64,000 bases of DNA from Camelus bactrianus (Eukaryota; Chordata; Mammalia; Artiodactyla; Camelidae), in the NCBI RefSeq assembly GCF_048773025.1, contig NC_133539.1, positions 94,260,001 through 94,324,000 on the forward strand, read 5' to 3'. The notes below the pieces were generated by a model. The model was not told the DNA's origin. It made no database searches and was given only the letters and a program-made list of their open reading frames with translations. Numbering within the stretch: the first letter of the stretch is position 1; each line of letters opens with the position of its first letter. Position numbers and translations under genes: made by a program. This document shows, piece after piece, positions 1 to 11,424 of this stretch.

Positions 1-225
1 CTTCATCTTTGAATTTGGGTGTTTTGGGATTAGTTAGAATATACATGTGTATTTGAGTACTTTATTTTGTTTTAGCAGCCAGTTTTTTAAAAAGGAAATT
101 CTATCTGAAAGCCTAATATAAAACACACATAAAGGAGTGGTAGCTTTCATCAAGGGAGCGCGGGTTGGGCCGTGCTCTATCTATTTCCCTCCACTCCTCC
201 CCTTGAAGGGCTCCCAGGGCCATGG

Positions 226-295
226 TTGAAAGTCACTGGACTAGATCCCAAGATCCTTTCTACTTTTAATGATCTGTAATTTAATGTAACAAGCT
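226..295 (+). repeat. MIR-family SINE tail (short remnant)
   Basis: The stretch reads like the 3' part of MIR-type SINEs, where a 'ggactagatgatctctaaggtccc' style segment is followed by 'ttctac' and 'tctgtaat'. Here it appears as 'ctggactagatcccaagat' and then 'cctttctacttttaatgat'. It is short and diverged. The family call is from memory of the consensus and could be wrong. Confidence 0.35.
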
Positions 296-304
296 CATTA
301 GGAC

Positions 305-412
305 ACTATCTGAAGCTCAATTCAGCTTCAGAAGTTTACACAACAGGTAAGTGACAAAGATGGGTTTTGATACCAGATAACCTGATTGCAACACTCACAT
401 TCTTAACCTCAT
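305..412 (-). repeat. MIR SINE fragment, inverted
   Basis: On the minus strand this resembles the central MIR region: 'aggtaagtgacaaagatggg' followed by 'ttttgataccagataacctg' and 'cattcttaacc' correspond to the inverted MIR series 'agtaagtggcagagc', 'ggattcgaacccagg', 'ctcttaacc'. Divergence is high, as expected for a SINE that predates the placental radiation. Confidence 0.45.
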
Positions 413-544
413 ATTATAGTGGCTCCAATAGTGTTATTGTTATTTTTTCTTTTTGTAAAATTGGGATAACAGTATGTATTCTAAGATCACTGAGGAACAA
501 ACAAGCTTCATCTATTTGTGCATAAGTGGTGTTTGGGAGTGCCC

Positions 545-1055
545 ATGCGGACTTTATTTCCTTATCTATCACTGCATAACAAGGCACTCTAAAATTCTAT
601 GGCTTTAAACAACACTAATTTTATATATGACATGACTTTGAGAATTTAGGCAAGCTTTGGCTCCACATGGTGCAGACTAAGGTTACTCAGTATCACGCAG
701 ACAGCGCCTGGTCTGGCCTATGGGCTTTACTAACGTACCTGGGGCTTAACAGGTAGGGCTGGAAGGCTGCACTCAGTCGGGTCCTTCTCAGTGTGGCTTC
801 AGGCCTTTCCACTCTTTTACCTAGTGTCTCCTAAGACACTAGGTACCAAGAGTGAATCTTCTAAGAAAGAAGAAGTAGAAGCTTTCAGTCTCTTAAGGCC
901 TGGGCCCAGAGATGAACAGAGCATCACTCCTGCCATAGGCTGTTTGTCTAAGCAGTCGTAGAACCTACCCACGCTCAAGGGATAGGGACAGAGGTCCAGT
1001 CTTCCGACGAGAGGAGTATCAGAGAATGTGAAGCTGTCTTTAATCTGCTGCAGAC
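545..1055 (-). repeat. MLT1-class solo LTR (ERVL-MaLR), inverted
   Basis: This is a fossil LTR of the mammalian MaLR group read backwards. The left edge carries 'tatctatcactgcataacaa' and 'ggctttaaacaacactaatt', the inverse of the usual MLT1 3' end (tail of TTTAAGCC and TTATGCAG blocks). The right part, with 'cacgctcaagggatagggac' and 'gaggagtatcagagaatgtg', matches the inverse of the 5' half of such LTRs. No internal retroviral region adjoins it, so it is a solo LTR. Divergence suggests an age near the base of placental mammals. The exact subfamily is uncertain. Confidence 0.6.
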
Positions 1056-4000
1056 TCAGCTGAGGAAGAGGTCTGTCAGAGCACGGGCAGGAGTCACAGA
1101 CAGACTGCAGTCTGGATTTATATTTCCCACTTTGCTTTCAGGGCTGTGGAAATTACAGTATGCTAGAGGATTTATGAGGCAATTCACTCAGTCAACCAAG
1201 TGTGGAGACGGTTCTTTATCTTAGGGAGGGAAAGGCTGAATATAGGAGCTGCTAGGGCCTGTTTAAGGAAATCACTAGTCTCAGGAAAAGTGGGAGCCCA
1301 GATGGAATAAAATAACTGTGGCAAGGGCAGAAGAAGATAGATATTGTTTTAGATGGAAAAGGCTTAAGGTTAAGTGCTCTTTTACTGTGGCTCAAGGAGT
1401 TACCTAGTTGTCAAGAATGGAGCTTTTGTGATGGAGGAAATGTGTATTCCAGTGTCTTCTTTAAGAGATGAGACTGTGGTAACCTCAGAAAAGATGATGA
1501 GTTATGTAACTGCTCATGATTAACCTGAGAAGAAAGGAGGTGGTAGGAAGACTGGGCCTAGCTTTCGGAATGTAAAGTGGAAGGTCAAATGGAACAACCG
1601 TGATGGGAACAGCTACCAAATGAATAGAAAGAAGCTACCTGAGGCTTGAAAGGAAGGGGGAAGACAGTAGATTTCACTTCAGGAATTAATACAGGTCAGT
1701 TGTAGATTTTGGAAGGGGTGTGGGGGAAAGCAAAGGTGGAACTGAGTGTGAGATGTAGCAAGAAAATAAGAAGGGAGCTCTTCCAGACAAAAGGCAGCAG
1801 TATGAACGTGGATTTGTGAATAGAGAAAGGAAGAGGGAAAGAAGTATAGAAGAACTAATGGATAGAAAGACCAACCCAAATGAGGCCAACAGGCCTATGA
1901 CAGACAGAACACAGACCGTAGAAGCAGGAACACAGCTTGAGGAAGTGCTAGAATCTGACAGAAGCTGAGGTTAGAGGGGTGAGAGAGAGGACTGCAATGA
2001 CTACATAACAATGCCATTATTATTATTTTTATTTGTATTGTTGTTATTGTTATTTCTTTGTAATTTCCCAGAGCGATTTCAAACCTTTTCCACTCTCTAA
2101 GCGCTAATCTTTTTCTCAGCCAGTGACAGTATCTCCCACCCTACTGAGAAGAGTGAGGCAAGTGATGTGAACTCCATTAACTTCCTTCAAGTTTACACCT
2201 GGAGTTTTACATTTGTTCAAGTCTCTGTATTTAGTAACTGTCTCTTCTTTTTTCTAGTTTTTAAATGTCCCCTCTTTTTCAAGGTACCCTTGATGCCACA
2301 ACCTCCTGTCTTAGGAATCAGCTCTTTAATTATCCATTTCTTTCTCACACATTCAATGCCTCTTCCTCTTCTGACTACTTTCCTTCTGGGGAGAAACATT
2401 TTCCTATCTCTCTTGTGCTGAAAATATCTTGTTCCTTATTTGTTATTACAATATACTTATATTCCTATTTCACCTTGCAGCTTCTTGTAGAAGAAATCTA
2501 CGTATTTTCAATCCACAGTTTAGATATTTAAAGTTTTAAAGTGGGAAAGAAAAAATGTATCATTTCAAAAGAAAAGAAAATCATGCAGAAGAGGAGATAC
2601 AGCAACTCTTAGTGCACTTCAGCCAAAGATAAAGACAGTGGAACCAGTTTCCAGTGGTTCTCGGTGGATGAGGAGGTGGAGATGTGGACAGAGTGGATAC
2701 ACTGCATCTGCACAGAGTCTATTCTGAAGAAAAAGGAAAAAGTAGACAGGAGACCACAGTCACAGGGGTGAAGACCATACTAAATCTGATACTAAGGAAA
2801 ATGAGAAATGTATGAAAGTAACATAAACACGAAGAGAAACAGAATAAGGGACACGGGTGCCTGTGTGTGTATATGCCTTTGGGTGTGTGTATGTTTTATA
2901 AGGAAGTGATAGATCATATTTTTGGAATTTTGTCAGTTTGAAAGATAAATTATAAATATATACCATATATAGTATATATTAATCTTAAGCCACATGGTCA
3001 AATCCGTAAGAACAGTGCATTACTTTACTGCCTTTCAATCAACCTAAACCCTAGCCTGGTTTCTCCATCCTGAAAAGTGGCTGAGAAATGCAGTACCAGT
3101 CCTGTTTGTGACTCGGCCCCGTGTCTAGATCACATAGGAATTCAGAGGCTTATGTGGTACGTAGAAAACAAAGGCAGGGTCTTGAATCTCTAGTCTATTG
3201 TGGTTGCTACTGATATTCTCATAACCTAAGCACCCATGGACACTTGAAACTCAGCAATCCTACTCTTCGTTGCCATCTGTTTAACAGAACTCCCCTTTGG
3301 GCTTGCCACTCACCCTGGGGCTTTGCCAGGGACCAGGATGTAGATGTTCTAGAACTCTCCTTCCAAACTGCCCTTCCTCCCAAATCCATGTCCCACCCCC
3401 AACACACACACAAAGGGCCTCCAGGAGAACTAGCGTAATATATCTGATGAGTACAGACCTTCACAAAAGATTCCCTTCGAGCAGTCACTTTTGCTTCCGG
3501 CCCTACAAATATTCCCACAGAGTCTGGTTCGGGTGAGAGGACAGGTTAAGAACTGTAACTTGGACTTGGTTTACTCCTGAAGCAGAGTAAAAGCAGAGCA
3601 TAAACACACAGACAGTGACACAGGTGCAGCTCCTCACGCCTCCTCTGTATCTGACAGACGCACACCCAATCTCTGGAGTCTTAGCAGCCCCTGAAAAGCA
3701 AAACATTCTCCAGGTTGGAAGTAGGTGTGCTGCCTTCTATTCTTCCAGCCACATCAGCCCCCAGAAATAACATGTTACCATCAAAGGCAATACTTCAGCC
3801 TCTTGAGGAACCACGTAAACCAGATGAGAAATCTGGGTTCCAGGCCTTGGTACTGTTGCTTTGCCAGCACATGGAGTTTCCTTATCTGAGTTTCCCATTT
3901 AAGTCTGTTCAGGGACTTTCTGTGGGCAGGCCTGGCAGCGGCCACCAGGCTGAGGGAAGGATGTTAGAAAGAGCCCGTTTACCTTCTTGGAAGGGGAGAA

Positions 4001-4324
4001 GGAAAAACACAGGAGAAAAACCATTAATACAGCAATAACTTCTGCCAAACATATGTAAATATCTTTTATTGTGTAGAGGGGAGCAAATTAAAGTATGTAT
4101 GTAAAAAGGTTCTGATAAATGGATCATTGCCTTAGGACACACTTGATTTCTGTTTTTCAAATTATAGTTTCCAAATATCCTGAGTAAGTTTTATGACAAA
4201 GAAATAACTTCTATTTAGACAGTTGGATTTGTAGTAGTTTATTTTAATCCTCTACTTTAGGAATTCATTTCTGGGATAATGAGTAAGATAGTGTCTTATT
4301 CTGAGTCTGAGATTTGCTCACTGA
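1056..4324. other. Unannotated mostly unique DNA, no gene seen
   Basis: No exon, RNA gene or clear repeat is recognisable here. The interval 1300-1990 is purine-rich on the plus strand, and 2010-2060 is a TTATT/TTGTT low-complexity run. A frame of 107 codons at 3715-4038 has no recognisable domain. The 3825-3905 part faintly resembles MIR, but not well enough to call. Confidence 0.6.
2857..2975. repeat. Degenerate TG/TA-rich simple sequence
   Basis: Two short 'gtgtgtgt' runs (near 2863 and 2884) are followed by a TATA-rich stretch ending in 'tatatagtatatatt' around 2975. It is imperfect and probably the remains of a decayed microsatellite. Confidence 0.6.
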
Positions 4325-4610
4325 AAGAGAAATATTGTCAAAAACCATAATTAACTGGCAGTAATTAGCTGGAATTATATAATTACTGGGATATTGGCTG
4401 CAATAATTGCTCAATTAATATTGTGTGTTTGCTTTGAAAATAGCAGTTTGAGGAGGTCTCTGTAGCACCTTTACTTGGAATATTTAGGGAAATAATAGAG
4501 ATCAGTTGCCAAAGTCTAGTATTTATCTATAGGCTAAGCAATTATTTCTAGTTCCTTTTATAAGTAACATAATTCTCTTTATTTATGAGATAACAACATA
4601 GTCATCAATA
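4325..4610. promoter_or_regulatory. Candidate conserved element rich in TAATTA motifs
   Basis: This non-repeat stretch holds a dense run of homeodomain-type cores: 'cataattaactggcagtaat', 'tagctggaattatataatta', 'ctgcaataattgctcaatta'. No transposon family is recognised. Such clusters are typical of developmental enhancers in gene deserts, but they also arise easily in AT-rich DNA. Only cross-species alignment could tell. The regulatory label is inference. Confidence 0.2.
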
Positions 4611-4939
4611 GGAAATGATGGCTTAATGTACCCACCATTCTCAGTAAGGCATGGGTTTTGAGTTTTCCCTCAGTGGCATGGAATGGATCTACACTGAGGA
4701 ACTGACGTTTCTCCACAGCTTCTCCTGTGACTAAAGGCATGTATCTGTAGTTGGCTGAGTGTTTGGCACAGTGTTGTCCCAGAGAGTTCTTCCAGTGTAA
4801 GATGGACCAAACACAGTGATCTGCTGAGCTAACTGGAAGTTAATTTTCCCTTCAATGTAAATCTCCTGAAGGGCAGAGCAGGAAGAATGGAAAAGGGCAA
4901 TATGTGAAAAGATAATGGCTAATCATTTCTGAAATGTGA
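4611..4939. other. Unique DNA, nothing identified
   Basis: I see no open frame of note, no repeat family and no RNA-like structure. The sequence has mixed composition and lies between the TAAT-rich stretch and the start of an L1 remnant. Confidence 0.5.
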
Positions 4940-5424
4940 TGAACTATACAAATTTAGAGTCAAGAATCACAACAAATTCCAAACATACTTTGGATAAATC
5001 ACGGTAGAAAGACAGCAGTTTAAAAGTAAAAAGATTTTAGAAACAGAGAGAAGGACAGATGCTGCCAAAAAAAATGGCACTTAGACTAATAGCAGACTTC
5101 TTAACAATAATAACAGATCCAGAATACGGTGGACTAATTTATTTAAGCTGTTGAGCGAAGATAAACATCAATCTAGAATTAAAACCTATGCTAAATTTTT
5201 AAGAATGAAAATAAAGACATTTCAGATATAGCTGAAAAAAATTGTATACTAGGTACTCACTAAAGGAAAACTTAGACGATGTATTTTAGAATATAGTGTT
5301 TCTTTTAAGGAGTGAGGAAAATGTTCTAAAATTGATTGTGGTGATGGTTGTACAACTCTGAATATCCGAAAACCCACCGTATCATACATTTAATTATGTA
5401 CAAATGTGTGAATTACATGATATG
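4940..5424 (+). repeat. Old LINE-1 3' region, sense
   Basis: The right part contains the signature L1 3'-UTR wording 'gaaaatgttctaaaattgat', 'tgtggtgatggttgtacaac' and a terminal 'gtgtgaattacatgata'. The left part ('tagcagacttcttaacaata', 'acagatccagaatacggtgg') resembles the ORF1-side or HAL1-like block 'agctgacttctcaacagaaat...cagaatccagaag'. It is a heavily decayed L1 in plus orientation. It runs directly into an MLT1 LTR at 5425. Confidence 0.7.
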
Positions 5425-5560
5425 TGTAGAGGGTTGAATAATGTCCCCCCCCCAAATTCATATCTACCTGGAACCTCAGAATGTGATCTTACTTGGAAGT
5501 TGGGTCTTTGCAGATGTAATTAGACAAAGAGCTCAAGATGAAATTATCCCAGATTTTTTT
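5425..5560 (+). repeat. MLT1 LTR, 5' part only
   Basis: This is a fossil ERVL-MaLR LTR beginning with TGTAGAGGGTTGAATAATG and continuing with 'acctggaacctcagaatgtg' and 'ggtctttgcagatgtaatta', which is the diagnostic 5' block of MLT1 elements. Only about 135 bp is left and the remainder of the LTR is absent. It abuts the L1 3' end on its left. Confidence 0.8.
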
Positions 5561-6019
5561 GGGGGGACTGCCATATGTATGTACAAGTATATGAATCATT
5601 TGTCACTAAAGCTGATACATATAATGTTCTTGAAGAAGAAAGTAAATTGTCCCAGAAGGAATTCTGAAAAGCAAGAAGGACTGGTGAGCAAGGAACTTGG
5701 GAAATATGTAGGTAAATCTGGAAAAAATAATTTGATGGTATAAATACTAGTATTTGATTTGGGTAGTTAAATTAAGGTAGAACAAAATATTTAGCAAAAT
5801 TACCATGTAAAATGAGGGGGAGTTGATTGGAATTAAAGGTAAAATGTTTGTGTTTGGGAGGAAGTTTAAAATATTGAATGATATAGATGTTAAAATACAT
5901 TTGCATGTTGAAATCTTAATGTTAACAATTTAAATGAGCATAAGTAGTATACGTAATTTTTGAAACTATATAAAGAAAAAAATGGAATTAAAAAAACTTA
6001 CAAAAGAAGGAAGGGGGAA
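5561..6019. other. A-rich DNA without a gene
   Basis: The stretch is adenine-rich and has no recognisable exon. It may be further decayed L1 leading into the ORF2 piece that begins near 6020, but no diagnostic block is visible. Confidence 0.4.
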
Positions 6020-6790
6020 AAGAGGCTAGCCTCCCCATTAGAAGACAGATTTTGTCAGGTTGGATTTTAAAAAAAGGGTCTAAGATACGCTGTCTCCAAG
6101 AGGTATCTCCAAAGCAAAAAAAACACACAAAAATCAAAGTAAAACACAGAACCAGTTTTAAGATGACTATTTTGATTTGTACTAATCCCTCTGTTTTTGT
6201 GTTATGTTTGAAAATGTCCATAATAAAAAACAAATCAAAGAAAAAGCATGTCACTGGAGGCATGATAGATACTTAAAATATAGTAAGAGTTTTTTTGTGA
6301 ATAAATCTATGCCACTGAATAAAAAGTCAGACAAAATGAACAATTTCCAAGAAAACATAATTTGGCAAAACTCAATCAAGTATAAGAAAGCTTAGTATGC
6401 ACATGACTGTTAAAATATTAAAGCAGTAGTTTAAAAATATTCTCACAAAGAAAATACTATACACCTAAACTTTCACCAGTGAGTTCTATCTAGTTTTCAT
6501 GGAGGAGTGAATTGCAATACTTTAAAAGTGTTCCAGAGAACAGTAAAAGAGTGAACACTATTCAACTCATTTTATGAGGCTAGTAAACTCTGAAGCTAAA
6601 TCCAGACTAGGATATTATAATGAAAGAAAATTATAGGACGATCTCACTCAAAAACACATATTCATAAACTCCTAAACAAAATAATAGCACCAGCACAGTG
6701 AACCCAGCAAAGCAAAAAACAAAGTGTGAAAATACAAAAACATGTTCAAGTTGGATACATTGTAAAAAAATATCCGGTGTTAAAAATTGG
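6020..6790 (+). repeat. Old LINE-1 ORF2 fragment, sense
   Basis: Several blocks match L1 ORF2 in order: 'agacagattttgtcaggttg' and 'gctgtctccaagaggtatct' (endonuclease-to-RT linker region), then 'acataatttggcaaaactca', then 'caactcattttatgaggcta' and 'ataggacgatctcactcaaa' (RT region 'caactcattttatgaggccagcatta...'). All reading frames are badly interrupted, so it is a dead L1M-age copy. Neither a 5' UTR nor a poly-A tail is attached. Confidence 0.75.
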
Positions 6791-7059
6791 GCTCTTGTAG
6801 TTTGTAATCTGCTGCCAGAGGCCCTCAAAACTACCAAAACCTTTCTCGTTTCTCGTTTGCAGTTTTGCTGGTAGTCTCTTTGCCGGAATCATGCTTTGTT
6901 CTCACTTTCTACCAGGATATGGTAAACACCTTTGGAGAAGAAAATAGCCAGTGGCCATGATCAACATCTCACCTGAGAAGGGCTCCTCTGTCTTTGGAAT
7001 TTTAATTCATCTAATCCTAATTGTTTCTACAGTTCTTCATTTTAATTGCTTTCTGGTAA

Positions 7060-7800
7060 TAAAGTGAATAAATATATTACAACTTATTTACTCATTTACT
7101 TTTCGTGGACATGAGTTGTTTTCAGTACCTGGCTATTATGAATATTGTTACTATGAACATTTGACACATGTCTCCTGCAGCAGGTGAGGAGACATACCCA
7201 AGAGGGAATTGCTGAGTAACAGGATATGTTCAACTTGGTAGCCAATGCCAAATGATTTTCCAAATTGTTAACCAATTTATATTCCTATTGGCAGAGGGTA
7301 AGAATTTTCATTGTTTTTATTTTGGTTATTCTGGTAAGTACATAGTGAGAACTCTGTGTCTTCAATTTGCGATTCCCTGATTACTAATGAGGTTGAGATT
7401 TTTTTTGTTTATTAACGACTGGAGAGTGTCTTTATTGAATTTTCTGTTCAAGTCTCTTGTCTGTTTTCCTGTGGTGGTCATCTCTCTTTCTTAGTGGTTT
7501 GGAGAAGTTTTTATGTATTCTGGATATAAGCCCTTGGTTAGAATGATATATTTTCTGTCATTATATGATTTTCATTTTTACTCTTAAATGGTGTTTTGAA
7601 TTAATAGAAATTCTTCATTTTAATGTAGTCTAATTTATCAATTTTATCCCTTTTATTTATTCCCCTTTCCTTTTTCAATTGGTTAGGTCCAATCAATATA
7701 ACGTTGGATAGATGCAGTGACAGTGGATATCATTGTCTTGTTCTCAATCTCAAAAGGAAAATATACTTTCAATTCTTCAGGTAAGGAGTCTAGAAGTCAC
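7060..7800 (-). repeat. Old LINE-1 ORF2 3' part, antisense
   Basis: Reading left to right gives the inverse of L1 ORF2 from its C-terminal end inward. Blocks include 'ctggctattatgaatattgt' and 'aattgctgagtaacaggata', then 'gattccctgattactaatga', 'tattctggatataagccctt' and 'taatgtagtctaatttatca'. These are very common in old antisense L1M copies. No open frame is kept. Confidence 0.85.
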
Positions 7801-8215
7801 CACTCTATCCTAACAAATAAAAAGCCAATTAAAAAAGCTTAAATATATAAGAAAAGTGAGGTCACAGGGGCAGGTGACTACCCTCCAAATTGAAGAGACA
7901 GACAGAAGGACACAGACAATCACAATATACTGGAACAGAATTCTCTGCAGGAACTGTTGTGTTGCGGTAGGAAAATCTGAACTATAATTAATGAATTGCT
8001 GAAGGCCTGGTGTGGACAAATCTGAGAGTTAAAAACCAGGGGGCCCCAGTAATAGAAGAGCCCTATGCTTTTTTAGTTTTACCTCCAAGAGCTCAAACAG
8101 ATTTTCAAAGTAAGTATCAGAGAAATTTTCCCTTGTTTCTAGAAGGGGGCAGGGGAAGAAGAATATTTCTCTCAGTTTTGCTGTGAACCTAAAACTGCTC
8201 CAAGAAAAGGAAAGC
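7801..8215 (+). repeat. Possible L1 3' end in sense orientation
   Basis: Near the right edge 'cagttttgctgtgaacctaa' and 'aactgctccaagaaaaggaa' match the terminal block of many mammalian L1 3' UTRs, which usually run on to 'aataaagtct'. The left 300 bp, with 'gaggtcacaggggcaggtga' and 'ggacacagacaatcacaata', could be the rest of that 3' UTR, but I cannot place it with certainty. It separates two antisense L1 blocks and so is probably an insertion. Confidence 0.45.
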
Positions 8216-9030
8216 TTACATTATTTCATCATTATGTATAAATGTTTTCTGTAAAAACATCAGCTTCTATTCTTACTTTGCAAAGACTTTTTAAAAATTG
8301 TGATTGAGTTTTATCATAGTTTTAATTATTTTGGAAAGATTGAGATTTTTGTATGATTTTTTTAACCTGCAATTTTAAAGGAAAAGTTTCACTGAACTTA
8401 AAATTGTTGGTTAATAGAATTTTTTCTTCCTTTGATAGATCATCCCCATGTCTTTTGGCTTTCCTAGTTTCTGAGAAGTCAGCTCTTAATAAGATTATTT
8501 TTATTCTATGTAGAGAATAATTTTTCTATGGTTGAGTTTAAGATTTACTCTTTGACTTTAAGCAATTTGACTACGATATGTCTAGGAGCGGATTTCTTTG
8601 TGCTTTTTTTGAGTTATTGAGTTTCTTAGTTATGTAAATTGAAGTTTTTCATCAAATTAAAATTTTTTTTTAGCCATTACTTCTTCAATTTTTTTCTGTC
8701 CCTTTCTCTCTCTCTTCTCCTGCAATTCCAGTTACTCACATATTAGACTGCTTTTTATTGTCCCACAGGTCTCTGTAGTTCTATTCACTTTTCTTTAGTC
8801 TTTTTTTTTTGTTTCTATTTTTCAATTTGGGTAATTTCAATTGTGGTCTTTAAGTTCTTGTTTTTCTGCCATCTCTAGTTTGCTGTAGTGTTCATTCAGA
8901 GATTTTTATAACTTTAATATTTGTACTCCTCAGCTTAAGAATTATTTAAAATATTATTTTAAAATATTTCTTGAGATTGACTGTTTATATATAAATACCA
9001 TATTTTCTTTTAATTCTTTGAACATAATCC
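8216..9030 (-). repeat. Old LINE-1, antisense internal region
   Basis: The order of blocks is that of antisense L1M copies: 'tttctgagaagtcagctctt', 'caatttgactacgatatgtc', 'cttctcctgcaattccagtt', 'ttattgtcccacaggtctct' and finally 'tttaattctttgaacataat'. It may be the continuation of the 7060-7800 copy with the sense 3' end inserted between. Confidence 0.75.
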
Positions 9031-9639
9031 TCTCTGTGGTGAGGGCTCCATATATGCCTAAATGCTTGACTCACTCACAATTTTTTAGACAGACGAGAAA
9101 CTCACAGAGGAGCAGGTTAAAAAGGAGAGCAAAGACATAAGTACAAGGCAAAAAGCAAGGGAGGACTCTGAGGATTCAAGCAGTTTACTGCTAGTTTGTT
9201 TGCTTTGGGATCTGCATTCTAACCTTTAGGCTTTTTGCTACCTGATCTTCCCAAAATTTGGAATATATTCCTTTAAGAAAAATATTAAATTTACATATTC
9301 AGCTCTGCATCACTCTGATTTCAAGAACAGATTTCTCTGTGCTTTTTATCTGCTTCTCAGTGGTATCTCCTGGGATCACATAACACATGAATAGTTGAAC
9401 TATCAGTAAGGGGTCTGGGAAGTTTAGTTTCTAAATTTGGATCTGTTATTTTCATGCTGTTAAGTTCAAAATTCTTAGTGCTTCCAGTTTTCTTGAGTTT
9501 ATTTATGTTTTTTAGATATTTCTTAGTGAACCTAAATTCCCCCCCCCCATGTTTTGTACTTGTTAAATGTTGCAGGTTCATGGCACTCCTCTTTCCTCCA
9601 CTGTTACTAGAAGTTAATCATGAATTAACTTTGAATATT
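9031..9639. other. No gene; possibly decayed L1 remnants
   Basis: I recognise no exon or dated repeat. A homopolymer of about ten C residues lies at 9539-9549, and an AT-rich block surrounds 9480-9530. The 79-codon frame at 9454-9693 is low-complexity and not credible as a gene. Confidence 0.4.
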
Positions 9640-9836
9640 CTCTGTTTTTTATTACCTAAAAATGTACTTTTTCACTCTGTGTTTGAAGAATGATATTGCT
9701 GTATATAAAATTCTACACTGGAGTTATTTTTCTCTCAGTATGTTAAAGATATTTTAGTCTTTAAGCTTCCATCATTGCTCTTGTGGAGTCAGCTGTTGCC
9801 CAAATTTCAAATACTGTTTCCCTCTCACCTGATATA
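9640..9836 (-). repeat. Old LINE-1 fragment, antisense
   Basis: The blocks 'gatattgctgtatataaaat', 'ttttctctcagtatgttaaa' and 'ttgtggagtcagctgttgcc' correspond to the antisense L1M series 'gatatagaattctaggttg', 'tttctctcagcac', 'gagaagtcagctgt'. It is short and strongly diverged. Confidence 0.65.
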
Positions 9837-9837
9837 C

Positions 9838-10060
9838 TACCTATTGCTGTAGTCTGTTTTAGCTCTTTCCTTAGTATTACTATCTAACCTACTCTATATT
9901 TTCATTTTTTAGTAATATTACATGCCTCTCTTTCATCTATAATGTAGTCTATGGAAGTAGCATTTTCCCCTATTTTTGTTCATTGTTTTACCCACAATAC
10001 AGAAAGTAGGGGCTGTTATACGAAAACTATTCAGTGAATGTTTGTAGAAGGAGTAATAGG
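9838..10060 (+). repeat. LINE-2 3' end, sense
   Basis: The segment follows the L2 3' terminal pattern: 'tctataatgtagtctatgga' (usual 'agaatgtaagctccatgag'), 'tatttttgttcattgtttta' (usual 'cttgttcactgctgtat'), then 'attcagtgaatgtttgtaga' in place of the terminal 'aataaatatttgttgaatga'. It is typical of an L2 copy older than 100 million years. Confidence 0.6.
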
Positions 10061-10091
10061 GGAAGTTGTGTCTGTGTTCCTAAGATAGGCT

Positions 10092-10152
10092 AGTCTTAAG
10101 TTAAACTCTACTTAAGGAAAGCTTTTCTAAGTTCCTTAAGGAACTTAAGACA
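10092..10152. repeat. Compound inverted repeat (potential two-stage hairpin)
   Basis: An outer pair (10093-10102 gtcttaagtt with 10142-10151 aacttaagac) encloses an inner pair (10111-10119 cttaaggaa with 10132-10140 ttccttaag) with a 12-base loop. Overlapping this is a perfect 20-base palindrome at 10128-10147, taagttccttaaggaactta. All arms share the CTTAAG core. I recognise no transposon family around it. The function is unknown. It could be a hairpin-prone site, the terminus of a small unrecognised DNA transposon, or a chance product of short-motif duplication. Confidence 0.8.
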
Positions 10153-10159
10153 AGGCTGA

Positions 10160-11424
10160 TCATGTGTTATTCTTTATTAAGATTCAAATGTAAAGTGAAA
10201 AACAATGATCTATTGGAGCTAGTGAATATTACACTAGTAATTAATGAACAGTAAAGCAATAGTTATTGAAGATTAGCTTGTTTAAGAATTAAGTAAGGGT
10301 GCTCAATAAAGTAAATGTTCCTGGGCAGTTCCTTTCAGCAGAGATTCTAAGTCAGCTAGGATGGAGTGATACCTAATTATGTGCATTTTACACTAACATC
10401 TCAAACTTGGAGATAATTTGGTATGAAGAATCACAATTTGCTCCCTGAAGTATGGGGATGAGTCAGTAGTAGTGAGTGAGTTTGGAAAAACATTTCTTTC
10501 TCTGACCATTGTGATTATACTAACTAGTGCATATCCTCTTTCCGTGTCCAGTTTCTAACCTCCATAACAATTTGCTGGAATTCCTAGAAAAAGCCCAACG
10601 TCTTCATGTTCCAATTTTCTTCTCTGTAAATTAATTATGGACTCACACCTACTATTTCATATTTACAAAGTGCTGGAAGTGCACTCCTTGGGTGGAATTG
10701 AATACATTAAAATATCTGATAATAAATAGAGATTACACTGCAGAGGAGCTCATGGGATTGTACTTCATTCTCTTGGACTTGCAATATTAAAATGCTCACC
10801 ATCTGTGTTCAATCAATATTTATTCATTTCATATTTGAATGTAATCCCAACTTGGAGACAAAGGACTAAGAAAACATTCTAAAATTGATCAGAAAGAGAA
10901 TTAACTACATAACCTCATGCCTCTTTTCCATTGACCTGTTTTCTTCAGGCTCCATTTCACTGATCCACAAATTCGGGTACTTGAATATAAAGCATTAAAG
11001 TGTTGATTGCAAAGTTTTTGTTTCTAGGGGTCTGGAAAGGGTTAGAACATCTTGGGACTGGGTTTTATTCTTTTCTAGAATTCCTATGTAATTTTAAGCT
11101 CCTCCATCAGTACTCAAGGTCCTATTAGAACAAAAGAGAGATTTCAGTCACTTTCTTTAGTTTGTAACTACATTTCTAATAGTAACTTCCCAGCAGAAGT
11201 GCAGGTGCTTATGTAAAGAAACACCATCCTCAAAACATCTTGAATTTAGAATAATGCATTTAGGAGAATAAACTTACACTTTCCACCCAGCATACTCCCT
11301 CTTACTTTCAATTTTAAAATAAGCAAGTCTTCCTCCAAAGTTGTTGTGAGAGTTTCTTTACTAATCTATTGAAGCATTGGCTTTTTGAGGGTTGATGAGG
11401 ATAGTGGCATGGATACATGCTAAT
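10160..11424. other. Unique AT-rich DNA, no gene
   Basis: No exon, repeat family or RNA gene is recognised. Composition is even and open frames are short. It may hold conserved noncoding elements, which this sequence alone cannot show. Confidence 0.5.

Noticed and set aside
3715-4038. 107-codon frame ending with a TGEKP-like string, as in zinc-finger linkers
   Set aside because: There is only one such string and no C2H2 cysteine/histidine pattern before or after it. It is a chance match.
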